Below, piece by piece: positions 30,947 to 37,976 of a stretch of DNA of 45,663 nucleotides; positions within the stretch are counted from its first letter, which is position 1, and each line of letters opens with the position of its first letter. The position numbers and the translations under genes are program-made. Origin of the DNA: Pirellulales bacterium (lineage in GTDB: Bacteria; Planctomycetota; Planctomycetia; Pirellulales; JAICIG01); the NCBI GenBank assembly GCA_025927475.1, contig JAICLL010000035.1, positions 1-45,663 of the forward strand, written 5' to 3'. A model generated the notes under the pieces. The model searched no databases. It was not told where the DNA came from and saw only the letters and a list, made by a program, of their open reading frames with translations.

Positions 30947-31582
30947 CTAATTGGTCGCGACGGCGTTCTTAGCGGCCGGGCTTTCAGCACTGAGGCTCCC
31001 AGCGATGGGGCTTCCAGCGGTTGGATCGTCCACAACTTCCAATTGCGTTTTCATGGTGTGGTGCCCGATGCCGCAAAACTCGAAGCACAGCACCGGGTAG
31101 ACGCCGCTCTCCGTAAAGCGGTGTCGCAGGCGGTTGACATACCCCGGCATCGCTTGCGTTTGCGTCAGAACTTTGCCGTCCCCATCGTAAATGCAGAAAC
31201 CGTGCGTCACGTCGGCGGCGGAGATGCGAAACTCCACGAACTCGCCGGCGCGAATCGGTTGGATCGACAAAAAGACTTCATCGTTCAGCGCATCCTCGCG
31301 CGAGATGGGCCGATCTGACAGCTTGAACGCGAACTGTTTTCCCGATACATAGACGATCCGGTCTGGAACGTCGCCTTCGTTCGGATAGGGCGCAAGCGGC
31401 AGAGTGAAGAACAGCAGCACTACCGCGGCGCTCAGCAGCGCCCCGAGAAAGATGACTCGGTTCCGCTTATAGGCTTTCAGCGGTAATTCGCCCGGCGATC
31501 TGCCGCTGCGCGCCACGAAAACAAAGATCGCGACGGTGACCGCCGACCAGACGAGAAAAACTGTAAGCGCGATGTTCTGCAT
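30947..31582 (-). CDS. CuA-containing subunit II of the second haem-copper enzyme (NorS-like)
   Basis: A 211-residue subunit II with two N-terminal membrane helices (residues 5-25 and 44-64) and a cupredoxin domain. All CuA ligands are present: His in ISAADVTHGFCIYDGDG near 133, and the C-x-E-x-C-x-x-x-H-x-x-M block LCFEFCGIGHHTMKTQLEV near 172. It therefore accepts electrons from a soluble or membrane cytochrome or cupredoxin. The tail (TAGSPIAGSLSAESPAAKNA) is low-complexity. It is shorter than subunit II of the aa3 enzyme encoded upstream and has a different fold entry. It lies 30 bases before the subunit I gene on the same transcript. Role: electron entry into the sNOR-like enzyme. Confidence 0.82.
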   Translation of the reverse strand: MQNIALTVFLVWSAVTVAIFVFVARSGRSPGELPLKAYKRNRVIFLGALLSAAVVLLFFTLPLAPYPNEGDVPDRIVYVSGKQFAFKLSDRPISREDALNDEVFLSIQPIRAGEFVEFRISAADVTHGFCIYDGDGKVLTQTQAMPGYVNRLRHRFTESGVYPVLCFEFCGIGHHTMKTQLEVVDDPTAGSPIAGSLSAESPAAKNAVATN

Positions 31583-31601
31583 AAACCGTGATTCCTGTTG
31601 G

Positions 31602-32348
31602 TTAATCCTCTGCGACGAGTTGTTCCACCGCGTTAAGCAGTCGTGGTTTCATGGTGCAGCGCCAACGGTCGAGCGCCGCCGGCTGGTCATCGGCGAACGG
31701 GTCATCGGCAAACTGGTCATCTTCTGACAAGACCATCGGCACCGATTCGAACGCGCCGCGCAGGCGGCCGTGCTTGTCCACCAAGGCCAGCGTGGTCGAA
31801 TGAATGAACAGATCGTTGGGCGATTGTCGCTCTTGTTCCTTGTCCAGCACCACCAACTTCAAATGGTTGATCGCGAGATCGGCGATCGCCGCCTTCGTGG
31901 AGTGCAAGAAATTCCACCGCTTCGGATCGGCCTGATATTCCTCCGCGTAGGTGCGCAGCACGTCGGGCGTGTCGTAGGCGCTATCCGCAGTCAGCGAAAC
32001 AAACTTGACAGGCCAGTCGTTTGGAATCGAGTCCTGCAAATCGGCCATCCGCGTGGTCATCATGGCACACGGACCAGGACAGCGCGTGAAGATCACATCC
32101 GCCACCCAGACCTGGCCGAGCAAGTCCGCTCGACGAACGGTCTGCCCCAACTGATTGGTCATCGAAAAATCGGCGAGCTCGCAAATGACCGGCAGTTCAT
32201 CGGGATCGCGCATCGGCAGCACCGCGGCCGCGTCGGAAGCGTCTGACACCGCCGGTTGCCAGACGCCCGTCTTGACCAGCGAGTAGGGAACCGCCAGCAA
32301 CAGCACCACCCCGGTCAATGCCAGCACCAACTTCTCTTGAACCATCAT
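31602..32348 (-). CDS. SCO1/SenC-family copper chaperone
   Basis: A 248-residue protein with one N-terminal membrane anchor (residues 6-25, LVLALTGVVLLLAVPYSLVK). The SCO motif CPGPC lies in VIFTRCPGPCAMMTTRMADL near 90, and the copper-ligand His in LFIHSTTLALVDKHGRL near 187. I choose ATG 32348 because GAGGAG lies six bases upstream and the gene overlaps the subunit II stop by four bases (ATGA); the longer frame to 32396 is shadow. The C-terminal part from about 205 carries an acidic insert (DDQFADDPFADDQ) not typical of the family. It probably inserts copper into the CuA centre of the aa3 subunit II with which it is coupled. Confidence 0.9.
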   Translation of the reverse strand: MMVQEKLVLALTGVVLLLAVPYSLVKTGVWQPAVSDASDAAAVLPMRDPDELPVICELADFSMTNQLGQTVRRADLLGQVWVADVIFTRCPGPCAMMTTRMADLQDSIPNDWPVKFVSLTADSAYDTPDVLRTYAEEYQADPKRWNFLHSTKAAIADLAINHLKLVVLDKEQERQSPNDLFIHSTTLALVDKHGRLRGAFESVPMVLSEDDQFADDPFADDQPAALDRWRCTMKPRLLNAVEQLVAED

Positions 32349-33250
32349 TCGAAACTCCTCGGTGGCCCGTCGCCGACGACGTGCGACGCCTGCCACTGGT
32401 CAAAGGCTCCCGGAGCGATCACGCTTCCATCGGCGGCGCGCTGGGGCTGGTTGTCCATGACCGTTAGCCAGCCAATCATGGTGGCGTGGCCATTGCCGCA
32501 CAACTGCGCGCAAGTGATCACGTACTTCCCTTCGCGTGTCGGCATAAAATGAATTGGGATGCTCATGCCGGGAATCGCATCTTGGCAGACCCGCAACGGC
32601 AGCACTTTGAAACTGTGGATGACGTCTTTGCTGGTCAAGTGAATAATCACCGGCTTGAATTGAGGATGCCCGAGCGAATCGACATCCTGCTCGCCGTCTC
32701 CGTCGGCATCGATCGGTTCCAGCGGCACGCGAATGTCTTTTAGCGGCGGCACGACATCGTCTTTGCCCGCTTCGTCGCCGGGAACATAGCCCAACGGATT
32801 GCTCGCGCTAACCAAGCGGTGGTCTTGAGCGCCGAACGTGCCATCCTTTCCAGGATAGCGCGCGTTCCAAGTGAACTGCTGCGCGGTCACCCGCACCACC
32901 GTCGCTTGCTTCTCGTCTGGATACTCGGAGACGTTTTTGTTCCACAGCGGTATGGCAACGCCGAACAGCGTCACCGCTTCTTCCACCACCACGACACCGA
33001 TGAGCAGCACAAAGACGATGGTCTTCACACTGGCCGGATTCGCCCGCGGATTGCGCTTGGCCCGAAAACGCCACAGCGCAAGAAGCAGATAAGCGACCCA
33101 GCCCACAAACAACAGCAGCATCGCGACGTGGACGCCTTGCAAGAGCCGGTCGACGTCCTCGCCATGCCGCGAAGCAAGCTGGGGCAGGTTCAGCCAGTCG
33201 AAGTGTCCGGCGGCTGGCGCAGCCGCGGACAACTTGTCCGTCGGGTCCAT
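32345..33250 (-). CDS. ctaC: Cytochrome c oxidase subunit II (aa3 type)
   Basis: A 301-residue subunit II from ATG 33250, which overlaps the preceding stop by one base (TAATG); the longer frame to 33484 is shadow. Two membrane helices lie at about 37-56 and 75-95 (MLLLFVGWVAYLLLALW; TIVFVLLIGVVVVEEAVTLF). The CuA domain follows with KDVIHSFKVLPLRVCQDAIP near 215 and YVITCAQLCGNGHATMIGWL near 255, giving the ligands His, two Cys, His and Met. An insertion of about 50 residues (DHRLVSASNPLGYV, then VPLEPIDADGDGEQD) sits between the helices and the CuA core. No haem c domain is fused, so an external cytochrome or the cupredoxin at the operon start may donate electrons. Confidence 0.93.
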   Translation of the reverse strand: MDPTDKLSAAAPAAGHFDWLNLPQLASRHGEDVDRLLQGVHVAMLLLFVGWVAYLLLALWRFRAKRNPRANPASVKTIVFVLLIGVVVVEEAVTLFGVAIPLWNKNVSEYPDEKQATVVRVTAQQFTWNARYPGKDGTFGAQDHRLVSASNPLGYVPGDEAGKDDVVPPLKDIRVPLEPIDADGDGEQDVDSLGHPQFKPVIIHLTSKDVIHSFKVLPLRVCQDAIPGMSIPIHFMPTREGKYVITCAQLCGNGHATMIGWLTVMDNQPQRAADGSVIAPGAFDQWQASHVVGDGPPRSFE

Positions 33251-33513
33251 TAGCGCACAGCTCCTTCCGGCGTGCCGGCCAGCGCCAGCGGATGCCTGGC
33301 CGCGCGGCGAATCAAGTAGATCAGGAAGCTGACAAACGCTCCCAACACCACCAAAAGCACGAGCAACAGCGTGAGGACGGCGGCATTGAGTCCCCGCGCC
33401 ACGGCGTCGTCGCTGCGCCCTGTGCAGGCCGCGCAAGCGAAGCTCGAGCGCGGCGCCGCGAGCAGCATGCTCGCGACAATCCAAGGAACCTTATGCTGAA
33501 TGACTTTTAACAT
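33250..33513 (-). CDS. Small 'CAACTG' membrane protein of the oxidase operon
   Basis: An 87-residue protein with a signal sequence (residues 1-25) ending in SSFACAACTGRSDDAVARGL, then one membrane helix (AVLTLLLVLLVVLGAFVSFL) and a short basic tail. The FACAACTG-x-SDD pattern right after signal cleavage is characteristic of a small protein that I recall beside planctomycetal cytochrome oxidase genes; it has no assigned function. The two cysteines (C-A-A-C) directly after the signal could bind copper or haem on the outside, which would fit an assembly role, but this is inferred. Its stop overlaps the subunit II start by one base. Confidence 0.7.
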   Translation of the reverse strand: MLKVIQHKVPWIVASMLLAAPRSSFACAACTGRSDDAVARGLNAAVLTLLLVLLVVLGAFVSFLIYLIRRAARHPLALAGTPEGAVR

Positions 33514-33519
33514 GGCATT

Positions 33520-33729
33520 TCACACCAGACCGATGTCTTTGGTTTTTCGCAGAAAGAACCAAACGTAAATGAGCAGCACAAACCCTAACAGGCTTGAGGC
33601 AAAGCCGATCCACAAATCGGCCGGGCTTCCCGCCAGTTGCCAGTAGCGAAAATTTTCGTAACCCGCGAATCCGAGCAGCAGCAGCTCGGAAGCGGCGATA
33701 AACAACAAATGAAACGCTTTCAGCGACAT
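33520..33729 (-). CDS. Small membrane protein of the oxidase operon (69 aa)
   Basis: From ATG 33729 the protein reads MSLKAFHLLFIAASELLLLG, then FAGYENFRYWQLAGSPADLW, then IGFASSLLGFVLLIYVWFFL, with two membrane helices and a basic end (RKTKDIGLV). The longer frame to 33930 overlaps the subunit IV gene and is not conserved. It starts two bases after that gene's stop. I do not recognise a named family. By size and position it is a candidate small structural or assembly subunit of the aa3 enzyme. Confidence 0.65.
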   Translation of the reverse strand: MSLKAFHLLFIAASELLLLGFAGYENFRYWQLAGSPADLWIGFASSLLGFVLLIYVWFFLRKTKDIGLV

Positions 33730-33731
33730 CG

Positions 33732-34094
33732 CTATCTCAGATAATGGCCCGAGCCCGGCAGGCTCAAATGCGAATAGGTTGTGAGACCGAGCATGACCGC
33801 CGCAAACACCGCCGTAAAAACCAACAGTGTGTAAATATCGCGCTGGCCATGCCACAAGTGCATGAAAATCACCGCCACGCAAGTCGCTTTCACCGCGGCG
33901 ATCAACAGCGCCACGCTCACCGTCTGCCATACCGCCTCGAAGTGAACGTAGTACATCGCCACAGTTAACACGGTGCCGACAATCAACACCGCGTACACCG
34001 CCAAGTAACGCTGTTGTTCGCGCCGGACGTCATGCGCTGCAGCCGGTGACTCGGGCAGTACCGGTAGCGCCTGAGAGAGTAAGTTTTCGGACAT
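33732..34094 (-). CDS. Cytochrome c oxidase subunit IV-like protein
   Basis: A 120-residue protein with three membrane helices (about 30-50, 58-78 and 88-106) and the hallmark AVIFMHLWHGQRDIYTLLVF of bacterial subunit IV (the FMHL motif). The N-terminal 25 residues are soluble and acidic. It is the prokaryotic COX4 type (CyoD/CtaF-like) and helps assemble or stabilise subunit I. It sits 21 bases after the subunit III gene. Confidence 0.85.
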   Translation of the reverse strand: MSENLLSQALPVLPESPAAAHDVRREQQRYLAVYAVLIVGTVLTVAMYYVHFEAVWQTVSVALLIAAVKATCVAVIFMHLWHGQRDIYTLLVFTAVFAAVMLGLTTYSHLSLPGSGHYLR

Positions 34095-34115
34095 GGTTCG
34101 CTGCCGCTCGCTGGG

Positions 34116-35027
34116 CTATAGCAAATAAATGATGGGAAACAGGAAAATCCAAACCAAATCGACGAAGTGCCAAAACAGCCCGGTGACTTCAACGCTGTTG
34201 GTATAACGCTCCGGATCGTCGCGCCACATGCGCGCGCCTGGCCAAAGGATGAAGGCAAAGGCCACCGCCCCGCCCAGCACGTGCAGGGCGTGCAGCCCCG
34301 TCAGCGTAAAGTAGGTGGCGAAAAACGTCCCGTGCTTGGGTACGAACGCCGATATCCGCGTGATGCGCGAGACATCGATCGGCAAGCTGGCGTGGTCGCT
34401 GCTGGCGGCGTGTGCCGCTTCCGCCCCGGGCGATCTCTCGGCCTTGCGCCGCTGGGCCTGCTGCCGCGCCGATAAACGGTAGTGAAACGCATCGGGGTGG
34501 ACATTGACCGTCGAAGTGCCCGCTTCTCGCAACGACGCCAAGGTCGCAAACGGGCCCGCTCCCTCGATGTGCCCGATGATTGAGGTGATCGGAGTGTCGG
34601 CGTCGGCCGAGTGACCCGCCAACTGCGGATATTCTTGGGACGTCAGCGGCTGGTTCAGCCAGATCTCATAGTGGCTGAACTTATCGGCGTACTCCCAGCT
34701 CTTAACTCCCAAGAACAACGCCGCACAGGTGAGCGTGATGAATTGCAACCGTCGATAGCGCTGGAAATCGCCCGTCTTCAGCGCCGTCCATGACAAGGCC
34801 ACCGTCAACGAGGACGTGATCAGCACCAGGGTGTTGAAGGCGCCGATCGGGATATTGAGAAGTCCGTGCGGCCACTCGCCCTCCCAAGCGCCGATGCGCA
34901 GGAATACATACGAGGAAAACAGCGCACCGAAGAGCATCACTTCGGAGGCCAAGAACAACCACATTCCCACCTTGCCGTTATACAGCCCGGTGTCTTCGCG
35001 GATTTCGGTAGTGTAGGGAATCTTCAT
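34116..35027 (-). CDS. ctaE: Cytochrome c oxidase subunit III (aa3 type)
   Basis: A 303-residue subunit III that starts within the subunit I stop (ATGA overlap). It contains GKVGMWLFLASEVMLFGALF near 20, LVLITSSLTVALSW near 67, GVKSWEYADKF near 110 and the closing LTGLHALHVLGGAVAFAFIL and VTGLFWHFVDLVWIFLFPII. Seven-helix topology is normal in outline, except that between the middle helices (about residues 125-235) there is a long polar stretch with a basic patch (SARQQAQRRKAERS). Subunit III stabilises the enzyme; this insert would face one membrane side and is not present in model proteins. Confidence 0.92.
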   Translation of the reverse strand: MKIPYTTEIREDTGLYNGKVGMWLFLASEVMLFGALFSSYVFLRIGAWEGEWPHGLLNIPIGAFNTLVLITSSLTVALSWTALKTGDFQRYRRLQFITLTCAALFLGVKSWEYADKFSHYEIWLNQPLTSQEYPQLAGHSADADTPITSIIGHIEGAGPFATLASLREAGTSTVNVHPDAFHYRLSARQQAQRRKAERSPGAEAAHAASSDHASLPIDVSRITRISAFVPKHGTFFATYFTLTGLHALHVLGGAVAFAFILWPGARMWRDDPERYTNSVEVTGLFWHFVDLVWIFLFPIIYLL

Positions 35028-36907
35028 GCGACGGGCACTTGCTTCGAGGGCTTTCCCTTCCTCGGGGCGGGATCGATGGACGCAGCGGCGGCGATCGGAT
35101 GGTTTTGCGGCTCGAAATCAATCATCTCGCCGGCCGCCACACGTGCGTCTGGCGTTAAAGCCGAAGGTTCCGTTGAATGCGATAGGCTGTAGGCGTAAGG
35201 CTCGCGATAGACGAACATCTCGTGCGCAAAGTTTCCATGCGGAGGCGGCGTGGGGGTCTGCCACTCGAGCGTCGTCGCCTGCCAGGGATTGTCGCTCTCG
35301 ACGCGCCGGCCGGCAAAAGCGCTGTAAAAGAAGTTGACCATGAACGGAAGTTGAAAGGCCGCCAGCGCCAGCGCCGACCAGGCAATCACGCCGTTCAAGT
35401 GCATGACGGTCGCGCTCAAGGCGCCGATCACGCCTTCGTTGGCGGGATGAGCCGCCGAGTAGACGTATCCGCCGTCGGACATGCGCCGTCCCATGCCGCC
35501 CAGCCCCTGAATCAGCATTGGAAAGAAGATCAGATTCATACAGACCAGCGACCCCCAGAAATGGACATATCCCAAAGCCTGGTTCAGGTGTCGCCCGGTC
35601 GCTTTGGGAAACCAATAGTAGATGCCCGCAAAGACGGCGAAGATCGTCCCGGGCGCCACCACATAATGAAAGTGGCCGATGATGTAGTAACTGTCGTGCA
35701 GCGCCACGTCGGAGATGGTGAACGCCAGGGGCAGGCCGGTTAAGCCGCCGATGCCAAACATCGGCAAAAAGGCGATCGCGAACATCATGGGAACCGTGAA
35801 GCGAATCGAGCCGCCCCACAGCGACAGCATCAGGCACGTCATGATGATCACCGACGGAATAGAGATAATGGTGGTCGTCGTCTGGAAGAACATCGAAATG
35901 CCCGCTCCCATCCCGGTGACGTACATGTGGTGCGCCCAGACCACCATCGACAGAAAGCCGATGGCCAGCGCCGAGCCGACCATGGCGCGATAGCCGAAAA
36001 TGGGTTTGCGCGTGTTGTTGGCGATCACTTCGGTGACGATGCCCATCGCCGGCAGGATCAACACATAGACCTCGGGGTGCCCCAGGAACCAAAACAGGTG
36101 CTGCCACAACAGCGGACTGCCGCCGCCGCTCAGTTCCGTCATCGCTTTTCCGGACAAGATCAGGCCGTGCGGCATGAAGAAGCTGGTGCCCGCCAGGCGG
36201 TCCATCAACTGCAAAAGGGCGCCCGCCTCGAGCGGAGGAAAGGCCAACAGCAACAGGAACGCGGTGACAAATTCCGACCAGACAAAATAGGGCAGCCGCA
36301 TCCAGGTCAGACCGGGGGCGCGCAATTGAATCACCGTCACGATGATATTGATCGAACCCAGCAGCGACGAGGTGATCAGAAAGATCATCGCCACCAGCCA
36401 GTAGGTTTGGCCATCGGTGGGAATGATCGTGGCCAGGGGCGGATAGCTGGTCCAGCCCGCTTGCGCGGCGCCGCCCGGGGCAAAGAAGCTGGCCAACATG
36501 ATCAGCCCGCCGGGCAGATACAGGTGATAGCTGAGCATGTTCAATTTGGGGAACGCCATGTCCACCGCCCCAACTTGCAGCGGGACCAGGTAGTTGGCAA
36601 AGGCGCCGAACACCAGCGGCACGATGCCCAAGAAGATCATGATGGTGCCGTGCATGGCGCCGAACGAGTTGTACAAGTCGGCCGAGATTTTCCCTTCGTT
36701 GGCGGGCTCTCCCAGCACGCTCTCCAACGCGCCCCCCACAACCGGCACCGGTTCGCCAGGATTGGCCAACTGCCACCGCATCACCAGCATCAGCATCAAG
36801 CCGATCAGCAGGAAGATGAGCGACGTGAGGGCGTACTGAATCCCGATCACCTTATGATCGATCGAGAAAACGTACTTGCGGATGAAACCCAACTCGTGCG
36901 ATGCCAT
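35024..36907 (-). CDS. ctaD: Cytochrome c oxidase subunit I (A-type haem-copper)
   Basis: A 627-residue subunit I. The ligands of an A-type oxidase are complete: the low-spin haem His in NSFGAMHGTIMIFLGI near 85, FWFLGHPEVYVLILPAMGIV near 270 with CuB His and the crosslinked Tyr, MVVWAHHMYVTGM near 318, and DSYYIIGHFHYVVAPGTIFA near 405. D- and K-channel regions look ordinary. The C-terminus extends about 60 residues past the last helix into the cytoplasm (LEWQTPTPPPHGNFAHEMFV). It reduces oxygen to water and pumps protons. It lies 42 bases after the cupredoxin lipoprotein gene and overlaps subunit III by four bases. Confidence 0.97.
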   Translation of the reverse strand: MASHELGFIRKYVFSIDHKVIGIQYALTSLIFLLIGLMLMLVMRWQLANPGEPVPVVGGALESVLGEPANEGKISADLYNSFGAMHGTIMIFLGIVPLVFGAFANYLVPLQVGAVDMAFPKLNMLSYHLYLPGGLIMLASFFAPGGAAQAGWTSYPPLATIIPTDGQTYWLVAMIFLITSSLLGSINIIVTVIQLRAPGLTWMRLPYFVWSEFVTAFLLLLAFPPLEAGALLQLMDRLAGTSFFMPHGLILSGKAMTELSGGGSPLLWQHLFWFLGHPEVYVLILPAMGIVTEVIANNTRKPIFGYRAMVGSALAIGFLSMVVWAHHMYVTGMGAGISMFFQTTTTIISIPSVIIMTCLMLSLWGGSIRFTVPMMFAIAFLPMFGIGGLTGLPLAFTISDVALHDSYYIIGHFHYVVAPGTIFAVFAGIYYWFPKATGRHLNQALGYVHFWGSLVCMNLIFFPMLIQGLGGMGRRMSDGGYVYSAAHPANEGVIGALSATVMHLNGVIAWSALALAAFQLPFMVNFFYSAFAGRRVESDNPWQATTLEWQTPTPPPHGNFAHEMFVYREPYAYSLSHSTEPSALTPDARVAAGEMIDFEPQNHPIAAAASIDPAPRKGKPSKQVPVA

Positions 36908-36949
36908 CGAGGCTATTCCTCAACCCGAGCCTTCGTTGCGATCAAAGCA

Positions 36950-37762
36950 CTACGCAGCCGGAACCGTCAGCACGACGTCCACCGTGGCCTGGCCGTCTTT
37001 GATCTCGACCTCCTCGATCTTCTCGCCCGCCTTGCGGTGCTTGAACTTCACTTTGTACTTGCCATCGGGAAGCCCTTTGATTTCAAACTGGCCGTCTTCG
37101 CTGGTGACAGCATAAAACGGATGGTTCAAGACGCTGACGTAGCTGAACATCCACGGATGGACGTCGCATTTGAACCGCAGGAACTCTTCCGGCTTGTCGT
37201 AGACAAACTCCAGCGGCTTGGCCTCGGCCGCCTGGCTCTTGTTCACTTCCTTATTGCCGGGCGCTTCGGGCAGCGTATGGATGTTGTGGGTCAATGGATC
37301 GAGGTTGGTGACCTTGATCGTCTGACCGACCTGGCAAGCGGCCACATACGGACGGTACTCACAGCCGCGTTGGTCGATGGTCAGCGGGCCCGTTCCGGCG
37401 GGAATGGGTTGAGGAGGAATATCGATCACGGTGACCAGCACATCCCCAAGTCCGCCATCCTTGGTCACATAAGTGCGAGTGAACCGTGGTAATTCGTCGC
37501 CATGAGCTTCGCAGGAAGCGGAGCAAGTGGCATCAAGCGGCAGTTTTTGCTCTTCGGGAGGCGTTCCTTCCAGCGTCACGCGACCACCGATGGTTCCCGA
37601 ACCAACCAGCGTCGCTTCGATCACCGGCGGCGGGGTGGGTTTGGAACCACAGCCGGCCAGCAGGGGGCCGATGACAAGCGTGGAAAGCAAGGAGAAAAAA
37701 GCGGTCAGTGTTTGCTTCGGCCGGCTCCGCGGAAGGCAGTTTGGTTCCGTATTCTTGGGCAT
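36950..37762 (-). CDS. Cupredoxin-type lipoprotein at the head of the oxidase operon
   Basis: A 270-residue lipoprotein. The signal is LSTLVIGPLLAGC with the acceptor Cys near residue 38, followed by a Pro-rich stretch. A cupredoxin-like domain has TIKVTNLDPLTHNIHTLPEA near 150 and FLRFKCDVHPWMFSYVSVLN near 197; together these supply the His, Cys, His and Met expected of a type 1 copper site. The C-terminal part (DGQFEIKGLPDGKYKVKFKH) is a carboxypeptidase-regulatory-like beta fold. It is likely anchored outside the cytoplasm and may hand electrons to CuA of the oxidases below. It starts the operon, about 60 bases after a good promoter. Confidence 0.83.
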   Translation of the reverse strand: MPKNTEPNCLPRSRPKQTLTAFFSLLSTLVIGPLLAGCGSKPTPPPVIEATLVGSGTIGGRVTLEGTPPEEQKLPLDATCSASCEAHGDELPRFTRTYVTKDGGLGDVLVTVIDIPPQPIPAGTGPLTIDQRGCEYRPYVAACQVGQTIKVTNLDPLTHNIHTLPEAPGNKEVNKSQAAEAKPLEFVYDKPEEFLRFKCDVHPWMFSYVSVLNHPFYAVTSEDGQFEIKGLPDGKYKVKFKHRKAGEKIEEVEIKDGQATVDVVLTVPAA

Positions 37763-37827
37763 TGCGTCGAATCTCGCGGGTTAATATTGGATATCTTTGT
37801 CCTGTTATCCGTTTGTACGTAGCCGTA

Positions 37828-37856
37828 GCGTAAGATACTTGCCAGGAAATGTCAAC
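37828..37856 (-). promoter_or_regulatory. Promoter of the cytochrome oxidase operon
   Basis: On the minus strand TTGACA (37851-37856) and TACGCT (37828-37833) have a 17-base spacer, the optimal distance. The predicted start lies about 60 bases before the cupredoxin ATG. The -10 is weak. Confidence 0.5.
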
Positions 37857-37976
37857 TGACCAACGCCCCGCCCCAAGTTTTGCTGCCAGGGGCTCGAAGA
37901 AAGGCTATCCAGCCAGCGGCTTTTGCCGCCCAGAAGCTTGCGCCGGCGTGGCCGCGGAGCCTGCGAACACGCGGCA

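Noticed and set aside
35118..36776. 552-residue minus-strand open frame in another frame of ctaD
   Set aside because: Overlaps the unmistakable subunit I frame and has no membrane helices or motifs.
35927..37492. 521-residue plus-strand open frame
   Set aside because: Antisense to ctaD and the cupredoxin gene; composed mainly of Q, H, R and G.
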